Below, one piece after another: positions 1 through 8,549 of a stretch of DNA of 38,186 nt. Within the stretch, counting starts at the first letter, position 1, and each line of letters begins with the position of its first letter. Source of the DNA: Desulfamplus sp. (GTDB lineage Bacteria > Desulfobacterota > Desulfobacteria > Desulfobacterales > Desulfobacteraceae); contig JADFZO010000022.1 in assembly GCA_015232465.1 (NCBI GenBank), forward strand, positions 1 through 38,186, in the 5' to 3' direction. Under the pieces are notes generated by a model. That model saw only the letters and a program-made list of their open reading frames with translations. It was not told the origin of the DNA and searched no databases. The translations under genes were made by a program, and so were the position numbers.

Positions 1-660
1 GATTACGCTGGTCATTACGCTGACTTGTACATATTTCAAGATAAAATCCTTGATATTATCTTCTCATTTGACAATCTATTTTATCTAACTGGAGGAACAG
101 CTCTTACAAGGTTTCATAAGTATAACCATAGATACAGCGATGATTTAGATTTTTTTACAAATAAAAATAATAACTTTAAAGCTGAATTTAGGGAGTTTAA
201 AGAGCTGGTAGAAGAGCAAGGTATGCTTTTTGATATATCTGTTGAGAGTAAAGATTTTATAAGGGTGGGGTTTAAAAAAGATGGGGTTATTCTTCAAGTC
301 GATTTTGTAAACGATTATGTAAAAAGGGTGGAAAAAGCAAACATCATAAATGGTTATAAAATAGATACAATAAATGAAATCATCTCAAATAAGTTTGGGG
401 CTATAATTAACCGAGATGAACCCAAAGATATAGCAGATATTGTAGAGGCATACAGACAGGGCTACAAAGATTGGAACAGAGCTTTTGAGATGGCTATGCT
501 AAAACAGAGTTTTTCTAACGAAGATTTAATTTTAAGATTGGAAACCTTTCCAGTAAGGCTTTTGGAAAAGATACGATATGTTGATAGCTCTATAAAAGAT
601 ATACATCTGATAAACTGCAAGAGCACTCTATCCTCTGTTATTGATCTTATCTTAAGCTAA
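1..660 (+). CDS. AbiEii/AbiGii-type nucleotidyltransferase toxin, 5' end outside window
   Basis: The reading frame is open to the left edge of the window, so the gene starts upstream. A TTG at 25 is the first possible start inside the window but has no ribosome binding site. The visible 220 codons carry a nucleotidyltransferase motif: LTGGTAL followed about 13 residues later by YSDDLDFF, which gives the GG...DxD metal- and nucleotide-binding pattern of the AbiEii/MNT superfamily. Members of this family act as toxins in type IV toxin-antitoxin or abortive-infection systems, usually downstream of an AbiEi-like or small HTH antitoxin. That partner, if it exists, would lie to the left and cannot be seen. 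The gene ends about 95 bases before the flagellar operon and appears unrelated to it. Family assignment is fairly secure; toxin activity is inferred. Confidence 0.8.
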   Translation, partial: DYAGHYADLYIFQDKILDIIFSFDNLFYLTGGTALTRFHKYNHRYSDDLDFFTNKNNNFKAEFREFKELVEEQGMLFDISVESKDFIRVGFKKDGVILQVDFVNDYVKRVEKANIINGYKIDTINEIISNKFGAIINRDEPKDIADIVEAYRQGYKDWNRAFEMAMLKQSFSNEDLILRLETFPVRLLEKIRYVDSSIKDIHLINCKSTLSSVIDLILS

Positions 661-666
661 TTTACT

Positions 667-694
667 TTAAGATACTTAAACTTTATGCCGATAT
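667..694 (+). promoter_or_regulatory. sigma-28 (FliA)-like promoter upstream of fliD
   Basis: GCCGATAT at 687-694 matches the sigma-28 -10 consensus GCCGATAA at seven of eight positions. TTAAGATA at 667-674 matches the -35 consensus TAAAGTTT at five of eight, with a 12-base spacer (11 is typical). It lies about 60 bases before the fliD start, where a class III flagellar promoter is expected. This is a by-eye match with no mapping of the transcript start. Confidence 0.55.
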
Positions 695-755
695 ATTATA
701 TTAAACTAATCGCACGGTAATTTAACGGCAACTTTTAAACCTGAGGAGGTGCCTT

Positions 756-2888
756 ATGGCTTCAGGAGGAATTACAAGTCTTGGGGTTGGTTCTGGTCTT
801 GAACTTCAAAGTATGCTTGAGCAGCTTCGAGAGGTGGACAGCAAACCCATAGAGACAAAAAAAACAAAACAGACTGAGCTAAATCAGAAGGTTGAGGAGT
901 TTAACTCCATAAAATCCTCGCTCTTATCTATAAGATCAAAGGCTCTTGAGCTATCTTTGGGATCAAACTTTATTGATAAAAAAGCCAGTGTCTCTGGAAC
1001 ATCTATTAACGCTACATCTGTATCTGGAGCAAGGGAGATTTCACACAGTGTCAATGTAACCTCACTTGCCACAAATAGCACTTGGGCTTCTGAAGGGGTA
1101 TCGAGCAAAACTGCTTCAATAGCCTCTGAAGCTGGAACATTTTCATATAAACTTGGACAAACTGGCAGCACAATTTCTCTTGATATAAGTTCTGGCACTA
1201 CTCTTCAAGGTCTTGTTGATAAGATAAATAGTGATAAATCTAACCCTGGAGTTATTGCAACAATAGCAGATACTGGTTTTGGAGATAATCCATATAAATT
1301 GGTTCTATCAAGCAAAAATACAGGCGAAGAGAATAGAATTACTATGGAGAGTCAGCTATCTGGATTGAAATTGACTGAGACAAACGGAGCGGGTCGTCTG
1401 CCTCCAGTTAGTGATAGCCCCGTAACTATTGGTGCGAATAACCCCATAACTGTAGGTGTTGGTGCAATACCAGTAAGTGATAATGGCATAACTATCAGTG
1501 CAACAGACCCGCCTGTATCCATTTCAGAGGCTGGGGGCAATAATAAAATAGTATTTCGTGAGCGTCTTGAAAGTGGTGAGCTTGGCGAAGAAAAAACAGC
1601 AACAATTGCAGATGGCGACTACACTGATGGCAATGCCCTTGCTGCTGCTATAAAATCAGCAATGGAGGCTGCATCAACAAACGGGACTAAGTTTGCGGTT
1701 GGTTTTGATTCTGTTACAGGAAAATTTACCATAAATGAAGATGGTGCAACTCTGCATGAGCTTCAAATTGCATGGGATAAAAGCAATGCTGCATCAGCAC
1801 TTGGATTTGATGCAAAGGCAGATATATATAAACCCTATGGCAATCAAGATAATAACAAAATAGTGTTTCGCGAGCGTCTTGCAAATGGTGAGCTTGGCGA
1901 AGAAAAAACAGCAACCATTGCAGATGGCAACTACACTAACGGAGATGAGCTTGCTGCTGCTATAAAATCAGCAATGGAATCTGCATCAACAAACGGCACA
2001 AGGTTTTCTGTACTTTTTAACTCAGATACCAAAAAGTTTACCATAAAGGAAGATGGCTCAAATCTGCATGAGCTTCAGATTGCATGGGGTAAGAGCAGTG
2101 CTGCATCAGCACTTGGATTTGATTCAACAACAGATGTCTATGATCCGTATAACTCAAAATCAATATTAAATGCCCAGTTTACTGTTGATGGTATTGATTA
2201 TCAGAGACAATCTAACAATGAGATAACTGATGTTGTCTCTGGTATAAACCTATCTCTTAAAGAGACTGGCTCATCATCTTTTAATGTTGATTCTGACTTT
2301 GAGAAGGTTCAGACAAACTTAGAGGAGATAGTATCCACTCTCAACACACTAATAACAGATACAAAAGCTAAGAGTAAGTATGATATTAACAATAAAGAGA
2401 AGGGGATACTCTTTGGAGAGAGTTCTGTGCTTCGTATTAGTGAAGATATAAAAACCCTCATGGGTCAAAAATTTGATGCTGGAGGCGAGATTAGCACCCT
2501 GTATGATTTAGGTCTTGAGGTTGAAAAAGATGGAACACTATCAATAAATACAACAACATTACAAAAGGCTTTCTCTTCAAACTCTGAAGATGTAATAAAG
2601 TTCTTCACAGGAGATTCAGAAAAAAAGAGAGATGGGTTTGGAGATATGCTCTATGAGAAGATGACAAAATACACAGGCTCAACTGGTTTGATGACAGTAG
2701 AGATAGACTCTGCACAGGCAAGAATCAGTAAGATGGATTTAGAGATTCAAGAAGATACAAAAAGGCTTGATCAGCGTTACGAGTCTTTAACTAAGCAGTT
2801 TGTCAAATTAGATTCATTTATGAGCCAGATGAAATCTCAATCATCTTTTCTTGATATGATGTTCAATACAAATAAAAAAGATAAGTAA
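756..2888 (+). CDS. fliD: flagellar filament cap / hook-associated protein FliD
   Basis: FliD forms the cap at the tip of the growing flagellum and helps flagellin subunits fold into the filament; it is exported by the flagellar type III system, so no Sec signal is expected or seen. The start is supported by a strong GAGGAGGT eleven bases upstream. The N-terminal heptad-rich region (residues ~5-60, with LGVGSGLELQSML) and the C-terminal coiled coil (ending SFLDMMFNTNKKDK) are the conserved D0/D1 parts of the family. At 710 residues it is longer than many FliD proteins (roughly 450-700). The extra length includes a tandem duplication, residues 262-362 and 366-466, of a domain that also occurs in flagellin-family proteins (pattern FRERL...TATIADG...LGFD). 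First gene of a fliD-orf-fliS-flaG operon. Confidence 0.95.
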   Translation: MASGGITSLGVGSGLELQSMLEQLREVDSKPIETKKTKQTELNQKVEEFNSIKSSLLSIRSKALELSLGSNFIDKKASVSGTSINATSVSGAREISHSVNVTSLATNSTWASEGVSSKTASIASEAGTFSYKLGQTGSTISLDISSGTTLQGLVDKINSDKSNPGVIATIADTGFGDNPYKLVLSSKNTGEENRITMESQLSGLKLTETNGAGRLPPVSDSPVTIGANNPITVGVGAIPVSDNGITISATDPPVSISEAGGNNKIVFRERLESGELGEEKTATIADGDYTDGNALAAAIKSAMEAASTNGTKFAVGFDSVTGKFTINEDGATLHELQIAWDKSNAASALGFDAKADIYKPYGNQDNNKIVFRERLANGELGEEKTATIADGNYTNGDELAAAIKSAMESASTNGTRFSVLFNSDTKKFTIKEDGSNLHELQIAWGKSSAASALGFDSTTDVYDPYNSKSILNAQFTVDGIDYQRQSNNEITDVVSGINLSLKETGSSSFNVDSDFEKVQTNLEEIVSTLNTLITDTKAKSKYDINNKEKGILFGESSVLRISEDIKTLMGQKFDAGGEISTLYDLGLEVEKDGTLSINTTTLQKAFSSNSEDVIKFFTGDSEKKRDGFGDMLYEKMTKYTGSTGLMTVEIDSAQARISKMDLEIQEDTKRLDQRYESLTKQFVKLDSFMSQMKSQSSFLDMMFNTNKKDK
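1539..2153 (+). repeat. in-frame tandem duplication within fliD
   Basis: Two copies of a 101-codon segment, 1539-1841 and 1851-2153, are offset by 312 bases. By my hand alignment 77 of 101 residues are identical, and many stretches are identical at the DNA level, which points to a fairly recent duplication. Both copies begin NNKIVFRERL and contain TATIADG and ASALGFD. Confidence 0.93.
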
Positions 2889-2908
2889 AAGAACAAAAGA
2901 GGCAATTT

Positions 2909-3274
2909 ATGGATAGTAATCTCTTACAACAGTGTTTTGTAGATTTTGTAAAGATTCAAGATATGCAGATAGATATGTTTAATAATTTAGGCTCTAAAAA
3001 CTATCCTGACTTAGATACCATTATTTTTGAGCGTAATAGAGCCTTTGAAAATTTAAGAAGTGCAATCTCTCTTGCATCACCATCTGATCTTGATAGGTTT
3101 AAACAAGAGGCTGATACAATTCTGCATAAAGATAAAATCTTTATGCAGACTCTTGAAGAGCAAAAAGATGAGTTGTTAAAAAAAATTAATAAAGGGGCAA
3201 AGGGAAAGCAGCTTCTTAAAGGTTATAATGTAGGCACATCTAACTCTTTGAGATTTATGAGCAATAAAATTTAA
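2909..3274 (+). CDS. small helical protein between fliD and fliS, possible FliT-like flagellar chaperone
   Basis: A 121-residue, cytoplasmic, mostly helical and charged protein with no signal peptide or membrane segment. It starts 20 bases after fliD, with a weak purine-rich AGAGG nine bases before the ATG. Position and size fit the short helical export chaperones (FliT, FlgN) that escort FliD or hook-associated proteins; FliT typically sits in fliD-fliS-fliT operons and binds FliD. I do not see a diagnostic motif, so the functional label rests mainly on context. The C-terminal third is lysine rich (residues ~90-110), an arrangement compatible with a chaperone whose last helix regulates binding. 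Confidence 0.55.
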   Translation: MDSNLLQQCFVDFVKIQDMQIDMFNNLGSKNYPDLDTIIFERNRAFENLRSAISLASPSDLDRFKQEADTILHKDKIFMQTLEEQKDELLKKINKGAKGKQLLKGYNVGTSNSLRFMSNKI

Positions 3275-3340
3275 AGAAAAAACTTAATAAATATGGGCAA
3301 AGTGCCGAAAAGTTATCTAAAATCAAATAGAGATAAAAAC

Positions 3341-3368
3341 TAAACTTTAACGACTAAGAAACAGATAG
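3341..3368 (+). promoter_or_regulatory. possible second sigma-28-like promoter, upstream of fliS
   Basis: TAAACTTT at 3341-3348 matches the sigma-28 -35 consensus at seven of eight positions. After a 12-base spacer, ACAGATAG at 3361-3368 matches the -10 at only five of eight. It sits 24 bases before the fliS start in the 117-base gap after the FliT-like gene. Weak candidate. Confidence 0.25.
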
Positions 3369-3391
3369 AAAATTAATTCTGGAGGGCTTAA

Positions 3392-3916
3392 ATGATGAGA
3401 CCAAACGCTGGAATGCAAAAATATATGAATAACCACTACGAAGGTATGAGCCCAGAACAGCTTATTTTGATGCTTTATAAAGGTGCTCTTTTTAAACTTC
3501 AACTTGTCAAACAGGGGATTGAAGAGAATAACATACAAAAACGTGGAGAGAACCTAAGCAAGGTCATATCTATAATTGCAGAGCTAAATGCCTCTATAAA
3601 TCCTGATATAGCTGACGAGAGCACCAATTTTCTAAGAGGTCTTTACAGTGCAATACTCATAGAGCTACCAAAAGTCTCTCTTACAAACGATATTGAAATT
3701 GTAAATAGAACAGAGAGATATATCTCAAAACTAAAAGATATATGGGAAAATGATGTTATGGGTAAAAAGGCTGCACCTGTAGCAAAGCCATCTCAAAGGG
3801 CAAGTGCTGTAACAGAGCATCAAAAGAGGTCTTTCTTGGGTATGTTGACAGGTAGTAATAGTAATAGCAGTTACGGACCTTCTGCTCAACCTAAGCTACA
3901 GGCATTTGCTGTATAA
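3392..3916 (+). CDS. fliS: flagellin export chaperone FliS
   Basis: FliS binds the C-terminus of flagellin in the cytoplasm, preventing early polymerisation and delivering it to the export gate. The start has a CTGGAGGG ribosome binding site. The N-terminal region (YMNNHYEGMSPEQLILMLY, residues ~11-29) is the typical FliS helix 1, followed by the four-helix bundle with an AILIEL...RTERYISKLKDIW stretch. The core ends near residue 127. A further ~47-residue Ser/Asn/Gln-rich tail makes the protein longer than the usual 125-135 residues; this tail is probably disordered. A second in-frame ATG directly follows the first. Third gene of the flagellar operon. Confidence 0.93.
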   Translation: MMRPNAGMQKYMNNHYEGMSPEQLILMLYKGALFKLQLVKQGIEENNIQKRGENLSKVISIIAELNASINPDIADESTNFLRGLYSAILIELPKVSLTNDIEIVNRTERYISKLKDIWENDVMGKKAAPVAKPSQRASAVTEHQKRSFLGMLTGSNSNSSYGPSAQPKLQAFAV

Positions 3917-4029
3917 ATACAATTTTTATGTAAAAATATGTTGACAAGAACTCTAAAACAAGACAATTGTAGATAACAATTATCTATCTTAAATATCTAA
4001 ATATATAAGTGAAGATCAAGGAGGATATC

Positions 4030-4491
4030 ATGAATATTAATCCAATAAGACATAGCGACTCAATAGATATAGTCTCTTCGCTAAAAACTCAAGTTAAGCC
4101 AGAGAAATCTGATGCTGTAGCTACAAAAGCAACCCAAAACAGCGGGCTTAACAATCAGGCAACAAGAACAGAGTCTGACAACAGAGTTAAGGCGGAACAG
4201 AATAAGGGGTTAAAGGGCGAATCAAAACTCAACGAGAATCAAAAAGATGATAAAAAGCAGCCATCAATGACAGATGCCCAAAAGATGGTTGATGAGCTTA
4301 ACGACTACATGGACGAGCTTCATACATCTCTTGGTTTCTCAGTATCTAAGGATCCTAATAATCAGGTAATCTTTCAGATAAGAGATCGTAAAACCGATGA
4401 GGTAATAAGGCAGATACCTACAGAGGAGATTCAAAAGATAAAAGAGAAGATGACAGAGTTGACTGGACTTCTTTTAGATCAGCATGTGTAA
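4030..4491 (+). CDS. flaG: FlaG family flagellar protein
   Basis: FlaG proteins are small cytoplasmic or exported proteins, often next to fliD, that affect filament length. I chose the ATG at 4030 because AAGGAGG lies directly upstream; a GTG at 4009 in the same frame has no such signal. The C-terminal 70 residues hold the FlaG domain: LGFSVSKDPNNQVIFQIRD then TDEVIRQIPTEE, the conserved signature. The first ~80 residues are polar, rich in Lys, Asn and Gln, and probably disordered. Gene order fliD-orf-fliS-flaG supports the call. No clear terminator is visible between its end and the convergent gene at 4564. Confidence 0.9.
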   Translation: MNINPIRHSDSIDIVSSLKTQVKPEKSDAVATKATQNSGLNNQATRTESDNRVKAEQNKGLKGESKLNENQKDDKKQPSMTDAQKMVDELNDYMDELHTSLGFSVSKDPNNQVIFQIRDRKTDEVIRQIPTEEIQKIKEKMTELTGLLLDQHV

Positions 4492-4563
4492 AAAAGCGGG
4501 CTATCTGGTCTATTTGATTATTTATATTGATAAATCCTTGAGTAGTATTGAAAAGCCAATATC

Positions 4564-5961
4564 CTAAGCCATTTTAAGCAGTGCTACTGACTCAATGTGG
4601 AAAGTGTGGGGAAACATATCAACAGGTTGCACCTCAACAACTCTATATTTTGATTTCATAAGGGCAAGATCACGCGATAAAGTGGCTGGATTGCATGAGA
4701 CATAAACTATACGTTGTGGGGCAAGCTCAATAACCTTAGCAACTACATCTTTGTGCATACCTACTCTTGGAGGATCAATGACCATAACATCATCACAAGA
4801 ATAGCCTGACACAATAGATGGCAATACATCTTTTATATCTCCTACATGAAACTCACAATTTGTAATATTATTAAACTTTGCATTTCTCCTTGCATCTTTA
4901 ACAGCACTCTCAACAATCTCAATTCCAATAACCTGTCGGGCATCTTTTGATAACCATATCGGAATGGTGCCGGTGCCAGAGTAAAGATCAATAACATATT
5001 CTTTCCCTGAAAGCTCTGAATATTTAGAGACCAACGAGTATAGAGCCTCTGCCCCTTTTGTGTTGGTCTGAAAAAATGAGTTTGCTGAAATCTCAAATAT
5101 AAACTCTCCAAGCCTCTCCTTAATACAACGGTCACCAGCAATAACCTTTTCATATTCGCCAGTTGCGATAGATGCTTTACGTGCAGTAATATTATTAACA
5201 ACAGAGGCAATCTGAGGAAACTTTGCCATCAATTGGTCTGCCAATGGATTTAGTAGCTGATCGTTCTCCTGATTTGTAACCAAATTGACCATCCACGTTC
5301 CAAAGGCTGACGAGCTTCTGAGCATCACAAAACGCCAAAAACCCTCGTGAGTTTTAAGGTTGTAGGCTTGAAGCCCTGACTCTTTAATATATTGGCGAAT
5401 GTGATTTAAAATCTGGTTTCCAATATCTGGCTGAATTAGGCAATTTTCAATATCAATTATTTTATCAAAAGTTCCCGGCACATGAAGCCCTAAACCAAAA
5501 TCTTTTTTAATTTCAGGGTTTTCAAGCTCCTCAGATGTGAGCCATCTGCTATTGCTACACGAAAACTCCATCTTATTTCTAAATCCAAAAATCTCTTCTG
5601 ATGGTATAACATCTTTAACCAAAACCCCCTTTAAAAGTCCAATATGTTCAAGAGAGTCAATAACATGCTGCTTTTTGTACTTTAGCTGCTCACTATAAGG
5701 CAGAGCCTGCCAGCGACAACCTCCGCAATAATCAGCATAATAGCAAGGTGCTTTTTGTCGCACTTTTGATGGCTCAACCATCTCCAAAACTCTTGCTTCA
5801 GCATAGTTTTTCTTCTTTTTGGTGATTTTGACCATAACTCTATCGCCCGGAAAAGCTCTCTCAACAAAGATCGGAAAGCCCTCTGGTTTTGCAACTCCCA
5901 TTCCGCCAAATGCAAGGTCAATTATCTCAACCTCTACTATTTTTCCCTTTTGAAATCCCAT
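4564..5961 (-). CDS. rlmD: RlmD/RumA-like 23S rRNA (uracil-5-)-methyltransferase
   Basis: Class I SAM-dependent enzyme that makes 5-methyluridine in RNA; in E. coli RlmD modifies U1939 of 23S rRNA. Domain order: an N-terminal TRAM RNA-binding domain (residues ~4-62), then an iron-sulfur site with Cys73, Cys79, Cys82 and Cys174 as likely [4Fe-4S] ligands, then the methyltransferase fold with DLYSGTGTIP (SAM loop), DPPRVGMH and the catalytic Cys423 in VSCNPATL. At 465 residues it fits the family (E. coli 433). The iron-sulfur cysteines and TRAM domain argue against TrmA. Which uridine is methylated (U747, U1939 or both) cannot be told. Stands alone, convergent with flaG and divergent from the hydrolase at 6039. 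Confidence 0.9.
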   Translation of the reverse strand: MGFQKGKIVEVEIIDLAFGGMGVAKPEGFPIFVERAFPGDRVMVKITKKKKNYAEARVLEMVEPSKVRQKAPCYYADYCGGCRWQALPYSEQLKYKKQHVIDSLEHIGLLKGVLVKDVIPSEEIFGFRNKMEFSCSNSRWLTSEELENPEIKKDFGLGLHVPGTFDKIIDIENCLIQPDIGNQILNHIRQYIKESGLQAYNLKTHEGFWRFVMLRSSSAFGTWMVNLVTNQENDQLLNPLADQLMAKFPQIASVVNNITARKASIATGEYEKVIAGDRCIKERLGEFIFEISANSFFQTNTKGAEALYSLVSKYSELSGKEYVIDLYSGTGTIPIWLSKDARQVIGIEIVESAVKDARRNAKFNNITNCEFHVGDIKDVLPSIVSGYSCDDVMVIDPPRVGMHKDVVAKVIELAPQRIVYVSCNPATLSRDLALMKSKYRVVEVQPVDMFPHTFHIESVALLKMA

Positions 5962-6038
5962 TTTTATCCCTTTTTTGTCTTTAAATATATTTTGTTAAGG
6001 GGTTGAACTCTTATATTATCTGTGCCATAAAAACAAGC

Positions 6039-6806
6039 ATGAATAGAGATAACAGACAAAATATTGAGATACGATTTTACTCAGGTAAGAGCCTGCTTCA
6101 CGGTATGCTACATCTGCCAGATAGCTTATTATTATCCTCTCTTCCTCCCCTTGTTGTTGGCTCTCATGGCTTTGAAGGGTCAATGGAGTCAGCTAAACAG
6201 CAGTTATTATCAAAAATTTTACCCCAAAATGGGTTTGCATTTTTAAGATTTAGCCACAGAGGGTGCAAAAAAAGTGAGGGTGATTTTGTTAAAGATACAT
6301 CTATTGCAAAACGGGTAGAGGATTTAATAAGTGCTGTTGATAACGCCCTAAAACTGCAACTAACAAAGAAGAGGCAAATTTTTTTATTTGGAAGCAGCCT
6401 TGGAGGCTCAACTGTTATTGCAACATGGCAAAGCCTTGCAGATAAAGGACTTTCCCCTTTAGGTGCCATTTTATGTGCTGCCCCTGTAAATAGCATGACC
6501 ATTCAGAGAATACCCTTAAATGGCAATGATCTTCACCCTCCTCTGCCAATCAGCTTTTTTGAGAAAAACCTTCTGTTTGATTTAACAGATAGATTAGCGA
6601 ATTTGAGCAATATCCTTATATTTCATGGGGATCAAGATAAGACAGTACCTATTGAGAATGGATACACAATTTATAAACATGTAAAAGAGCCTAAAGAGCT
6701 AATAATCTTAAAAGATGGGGATCATCAGATGTCAAACAAAAAAGATCAAGAGCTTTTTAAGGTTGAGGCTCTTAAATGGCTCAAAAAAACTATCAATCAA
6801 GATTGA
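6039..6806 (+). CDS. alpha/beta hydrolase
   Basis: A 255-residue serine hydrolase of the alpha/beta fold, without a signal peptide. The oxyanion loop is GSHGFEGS, the nucleophile elbow is GSSLGGS, the acid is in HGDQDKTVP and the base in DGDHQMS, completing a Ser-Asp-His triad. It resembles the dienelactone hydrolase / S33-like acyl hydrolases whose physiological substrates are mostly unknown; an ester or peptide bond is the likely target. The start is uncertain: ATG at 6039 lacks a clear Shine-Dalgarno, and a TTG at 6003 would add 12 residues. Its 3' end overlaps the convergent cinA by 14 bases. Confidence 0.85.
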   Translation: MNRDNRQNIEIRFYSGKSLLHGMLHLPDSLLLSSLPPLVVGSHGFEGSMESAKQQLLSKILPQNGFAFLRFSHRGCKKSEGDFVKDTSIAKRVEDLISAVDNALKLQLTKKRQIFLFGSSLGGSTVIATWQSLADKGLSPLGAILCAAPVNSMTIQRIPLNGNDLHPPLPISFFEKNLLFDLTDRLANLSNILIFHGDQDKTVPIENGYTIYKHVKEPKELIILKDGDHQMSNKKDQELFKVEALKWLKKTINQD

Positions 6807-8109
6807 GAATCTCACGCCTTAAAATATCCATAGCCTTAATTGCAAACATCTTTTTGTTCATTGCTCTATCGCCGTATGTAAATGTGTAACGATAACCCTT
6901 TGTAAAATCATCACCATTAACATCAACCCCAGCAACACCAATGCAGACTGTTCCAACTGGTTTATCGTTGCTACCGCCCCCAGGTCCTGCTACTCCTGAT
7001 GTTGCAAATCCATAATCAGCCCCAGCAACTCTTCTGACCCCTTGAGCCATCTCTTTTGCTGTCTCTTCATGCACAGCACCATACTCCATCAAAGTCTTTT
7101 GATTAACACCAAGAATATCCATTTTTGCTTGGTTGGAGTAGGTTACTGCTGATAAAATAAAATAGTCTGAACTTCCAGCAACATCAGTTAGCATACTGCC
7201 AATAAGTCCGCCTGTGCAGCTCTCAGCAACTGCAACTGTTTTTCTCTTTAAATTAAGAAGCCTGCCAAGCTCTTGTTCCATGTTCAGCCCTGTGTATGAA
7301 AAGATATAACCCTCAAGCCTTGATGAGACCCATTCTTGAGCTTTTGCCATCTCATTTTTTACAAAAGATAAATTGCTACCCACCCCGCTAAATTTCACCT
7401 CAATAATGGGAATAGATGCCCGAAATCCAAGTTTAAGGTCAGGAAACTCACCATTAAAACCTTTGAGCCGACTTCCAACCTTTGACTCAGGAAGCCCAAA
7501 AAGCTTAAATCTTGTGATAAGATGGTGTGCTATCTCACCAGTTGAGCCATCTGATTGCAAGCTACTTTTAAAAAATCGCTCTTTAATAATTGGCAAAACA
7601 GTTAGTTCATACATTGGCTTCATCTCTCTTGGAACCCCTGGCATAAAAAATATGGTTGTTTTGCCAATCTCAATATAAAATCCAGGTGCAGTGCCATTTA
7701 GATTTTCCATAACAGAGGCTCGTGATGGAAGCATTGCCTGTTTTATGTTGTCATCTGAAAGAGCCCAATCTCTTTTTTTAAAATATTCCTTCATTGAGCT
7801 AAGGGCAATCTGGTTTAGCTCAATTTTATCGCTAAATGCCACTGCTGCAGCTTCTGCCGTAAGATCATCAGAGGTTGGTCCAAGCCCGCCAGTAACCAAT
7901 AAAATATCTGCCCTACCTCTTTGTGTTATCTCCTTTATTATACCAGATATATCTTCAATCAAATCCCCAACAGAGCTAATCCGAATAACCTCAATATCAG
8001 ATTCACGCAATTTACGAGATAACCAACTTGAGTTTGTATCGTCAATATCACCCCACAAAACCTCATCACCAGTCGATAGAATCTCTGCTTTTATGGCATT
8101 ACTATTCAT
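6793..8109 (-). CDS. cinA: CinA-like competence/damage-inducible protein, nicotinamide-nucleotide amidohydrolase
   Basis: CinA proteins salvage pyridine nucleotides: the C-terminal domain deamidates NMN, and the N-terminal domain of the long form can hydrolyse ADP-ribose. Here the N-terminal molybdopterin-binding-like (COG1058) domain covers residues ~5-170 (TGDEVLWGDIDDTNSSWLS, TGGLGPTSDD), a linker domain follows, and the C-terminal amidase (~275-435) has AESCTGGLIGSML, VTYSNQAK and GVAGPGGG. The length of 438 matches the two-domain family. I prefer ATG at 8109, five bases after the cheY stop codon, over a TTG at 8124 that overlaps cheY. It is the last gene of the dnaJ-cheX-cheY-cinA run, so it is probably translated from that mRNA; the functional link to chemotaxis genes is not obvious. 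Confidence 0.93.
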   Translation of the reverse strand: MNSNAIKAEILSTGDEVLWGDIDDTNSSWLSRKLRESDIEVIRISSVGDLIEDISGIIKEITQRGRADILLVTGGLGPTSDDLTAEAAAVAFSDKIELNQIALSSMKEYFKKRDWALSDDNIKQAMLPSRASVMENLNGTAPGFYIEIGKTTIFFMPGVPREMKPMYELTVLPIIKERFFKSSLQSDGSTGEIAHHLITRFKLFGLPESKVGSRLKGFNGEFPDLKLGFRASIPIIEVKFSGVGSNLSFVKNEMAKAQEWVSSRLEGYIFSYTGLNMEQELGRLLNLKRKTVAVAESCTGGLIGSMLTDVAGSSDYFILSAVTYSNQAKMDILGVNQKTLMEYGAVHEETAKEMAQGVRRVAGADYGFATSGVAGPGGGSNDKPVGTVCIGVAGVDVNGDDFTKGYRYTFTYGDRAMNKKMFAIKAMDILRREILNLD

Positions 8110-8114
8110 AATTT

Positions 8115-8507
8115 TTATTTCCAAAATTTATCAAGAATGCGATCAATAGATGCTTTAAGTGTCTCTGGTTTAAATGGCTTTATAACATAACCTAAAGCTC
8201 CAGCCTTTATAGCATCAATAACCATCTGCTCCTGACCGTGTGAAGTAACCATTATTATCATTGCATCTTTATACTCGCTACATATATATTTTGTTGCCTC
8301 AATACCATTCATATCAGGCATAGTTATATCCATCGTAACCATATCAGGATTTACAGTCATGTATGTCTCAATAGCCTCTCTTCCAGTTCGTGCTACCCCA
8401 ACCACATTATGCCCAAGCTCCTCAAGCACTTTAGCCATTTTTCTTGTGGTGATACCAGAATCATCTACTATCATAAAATTTAAAGATGTTGGTTTTTGCT
8501 CTTTCAT
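8115..8507 (-). CDS. CheY-like single-domain response regulator
   Basis: A 130-residue stand-alone receiver domain. The acidic pair is Asp15-Asp16 (MIVDDSG), the phosphoacceptor is Asp60 (TMDITMPDMNG), the switch Thr is Thr88 (VTSHG) and the conserved Lys is Lys110 (VIKPF). With no output domain it should act by protein-protein contact, as CheY does at the flagellar switch. Its neighbour upstream, cheX, encodes a CheY-P phosphatase, which supports a chemotaxis-type or related role. The TMDITMP sequence is typical of the CheY group common in Thermotoga, spirochaetes and Desulfobacterota. Co-transcribed with cheX (42-base gap) and cinA (5-base gap). Confidence 0.92.
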   Translation of the reverse strand: MKEQKPTSLNFMIVDDSGITTRKMAKVLEELGHNVVGVARTGREAIETYMTVNPDMVTMDITMPDMNGIEATKYICSEYKDAMIIMVTSHGQEQMVIDAIKAGALGYVIKPFKPETLKASIDRILDKFWK

Positions 8508-8549
8508 CTGTCCCTCATTACAATTAGATTTTATATAGTGTTATGCCAG

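Noticed and set aside
3304-3311. GCCGAAAA, a possible sigma-28 -10 box after the FliT-like gene
   Set aside because: No acceptable -35 box at the right distance; the match is too weak to list.
3965-3981. Short inverted repeat AATTGT...ACAATT before flaG, as a terminator or operator
   Set aside because: Only six base pairs, AT-rich, and no T-run; easily chance in this sequence.
7691-8149. 152-codon plus-strand open frame opposite cinA
   Set aside because: Runs antisense to a conserved gene and has no family-like features; a shadow frame.
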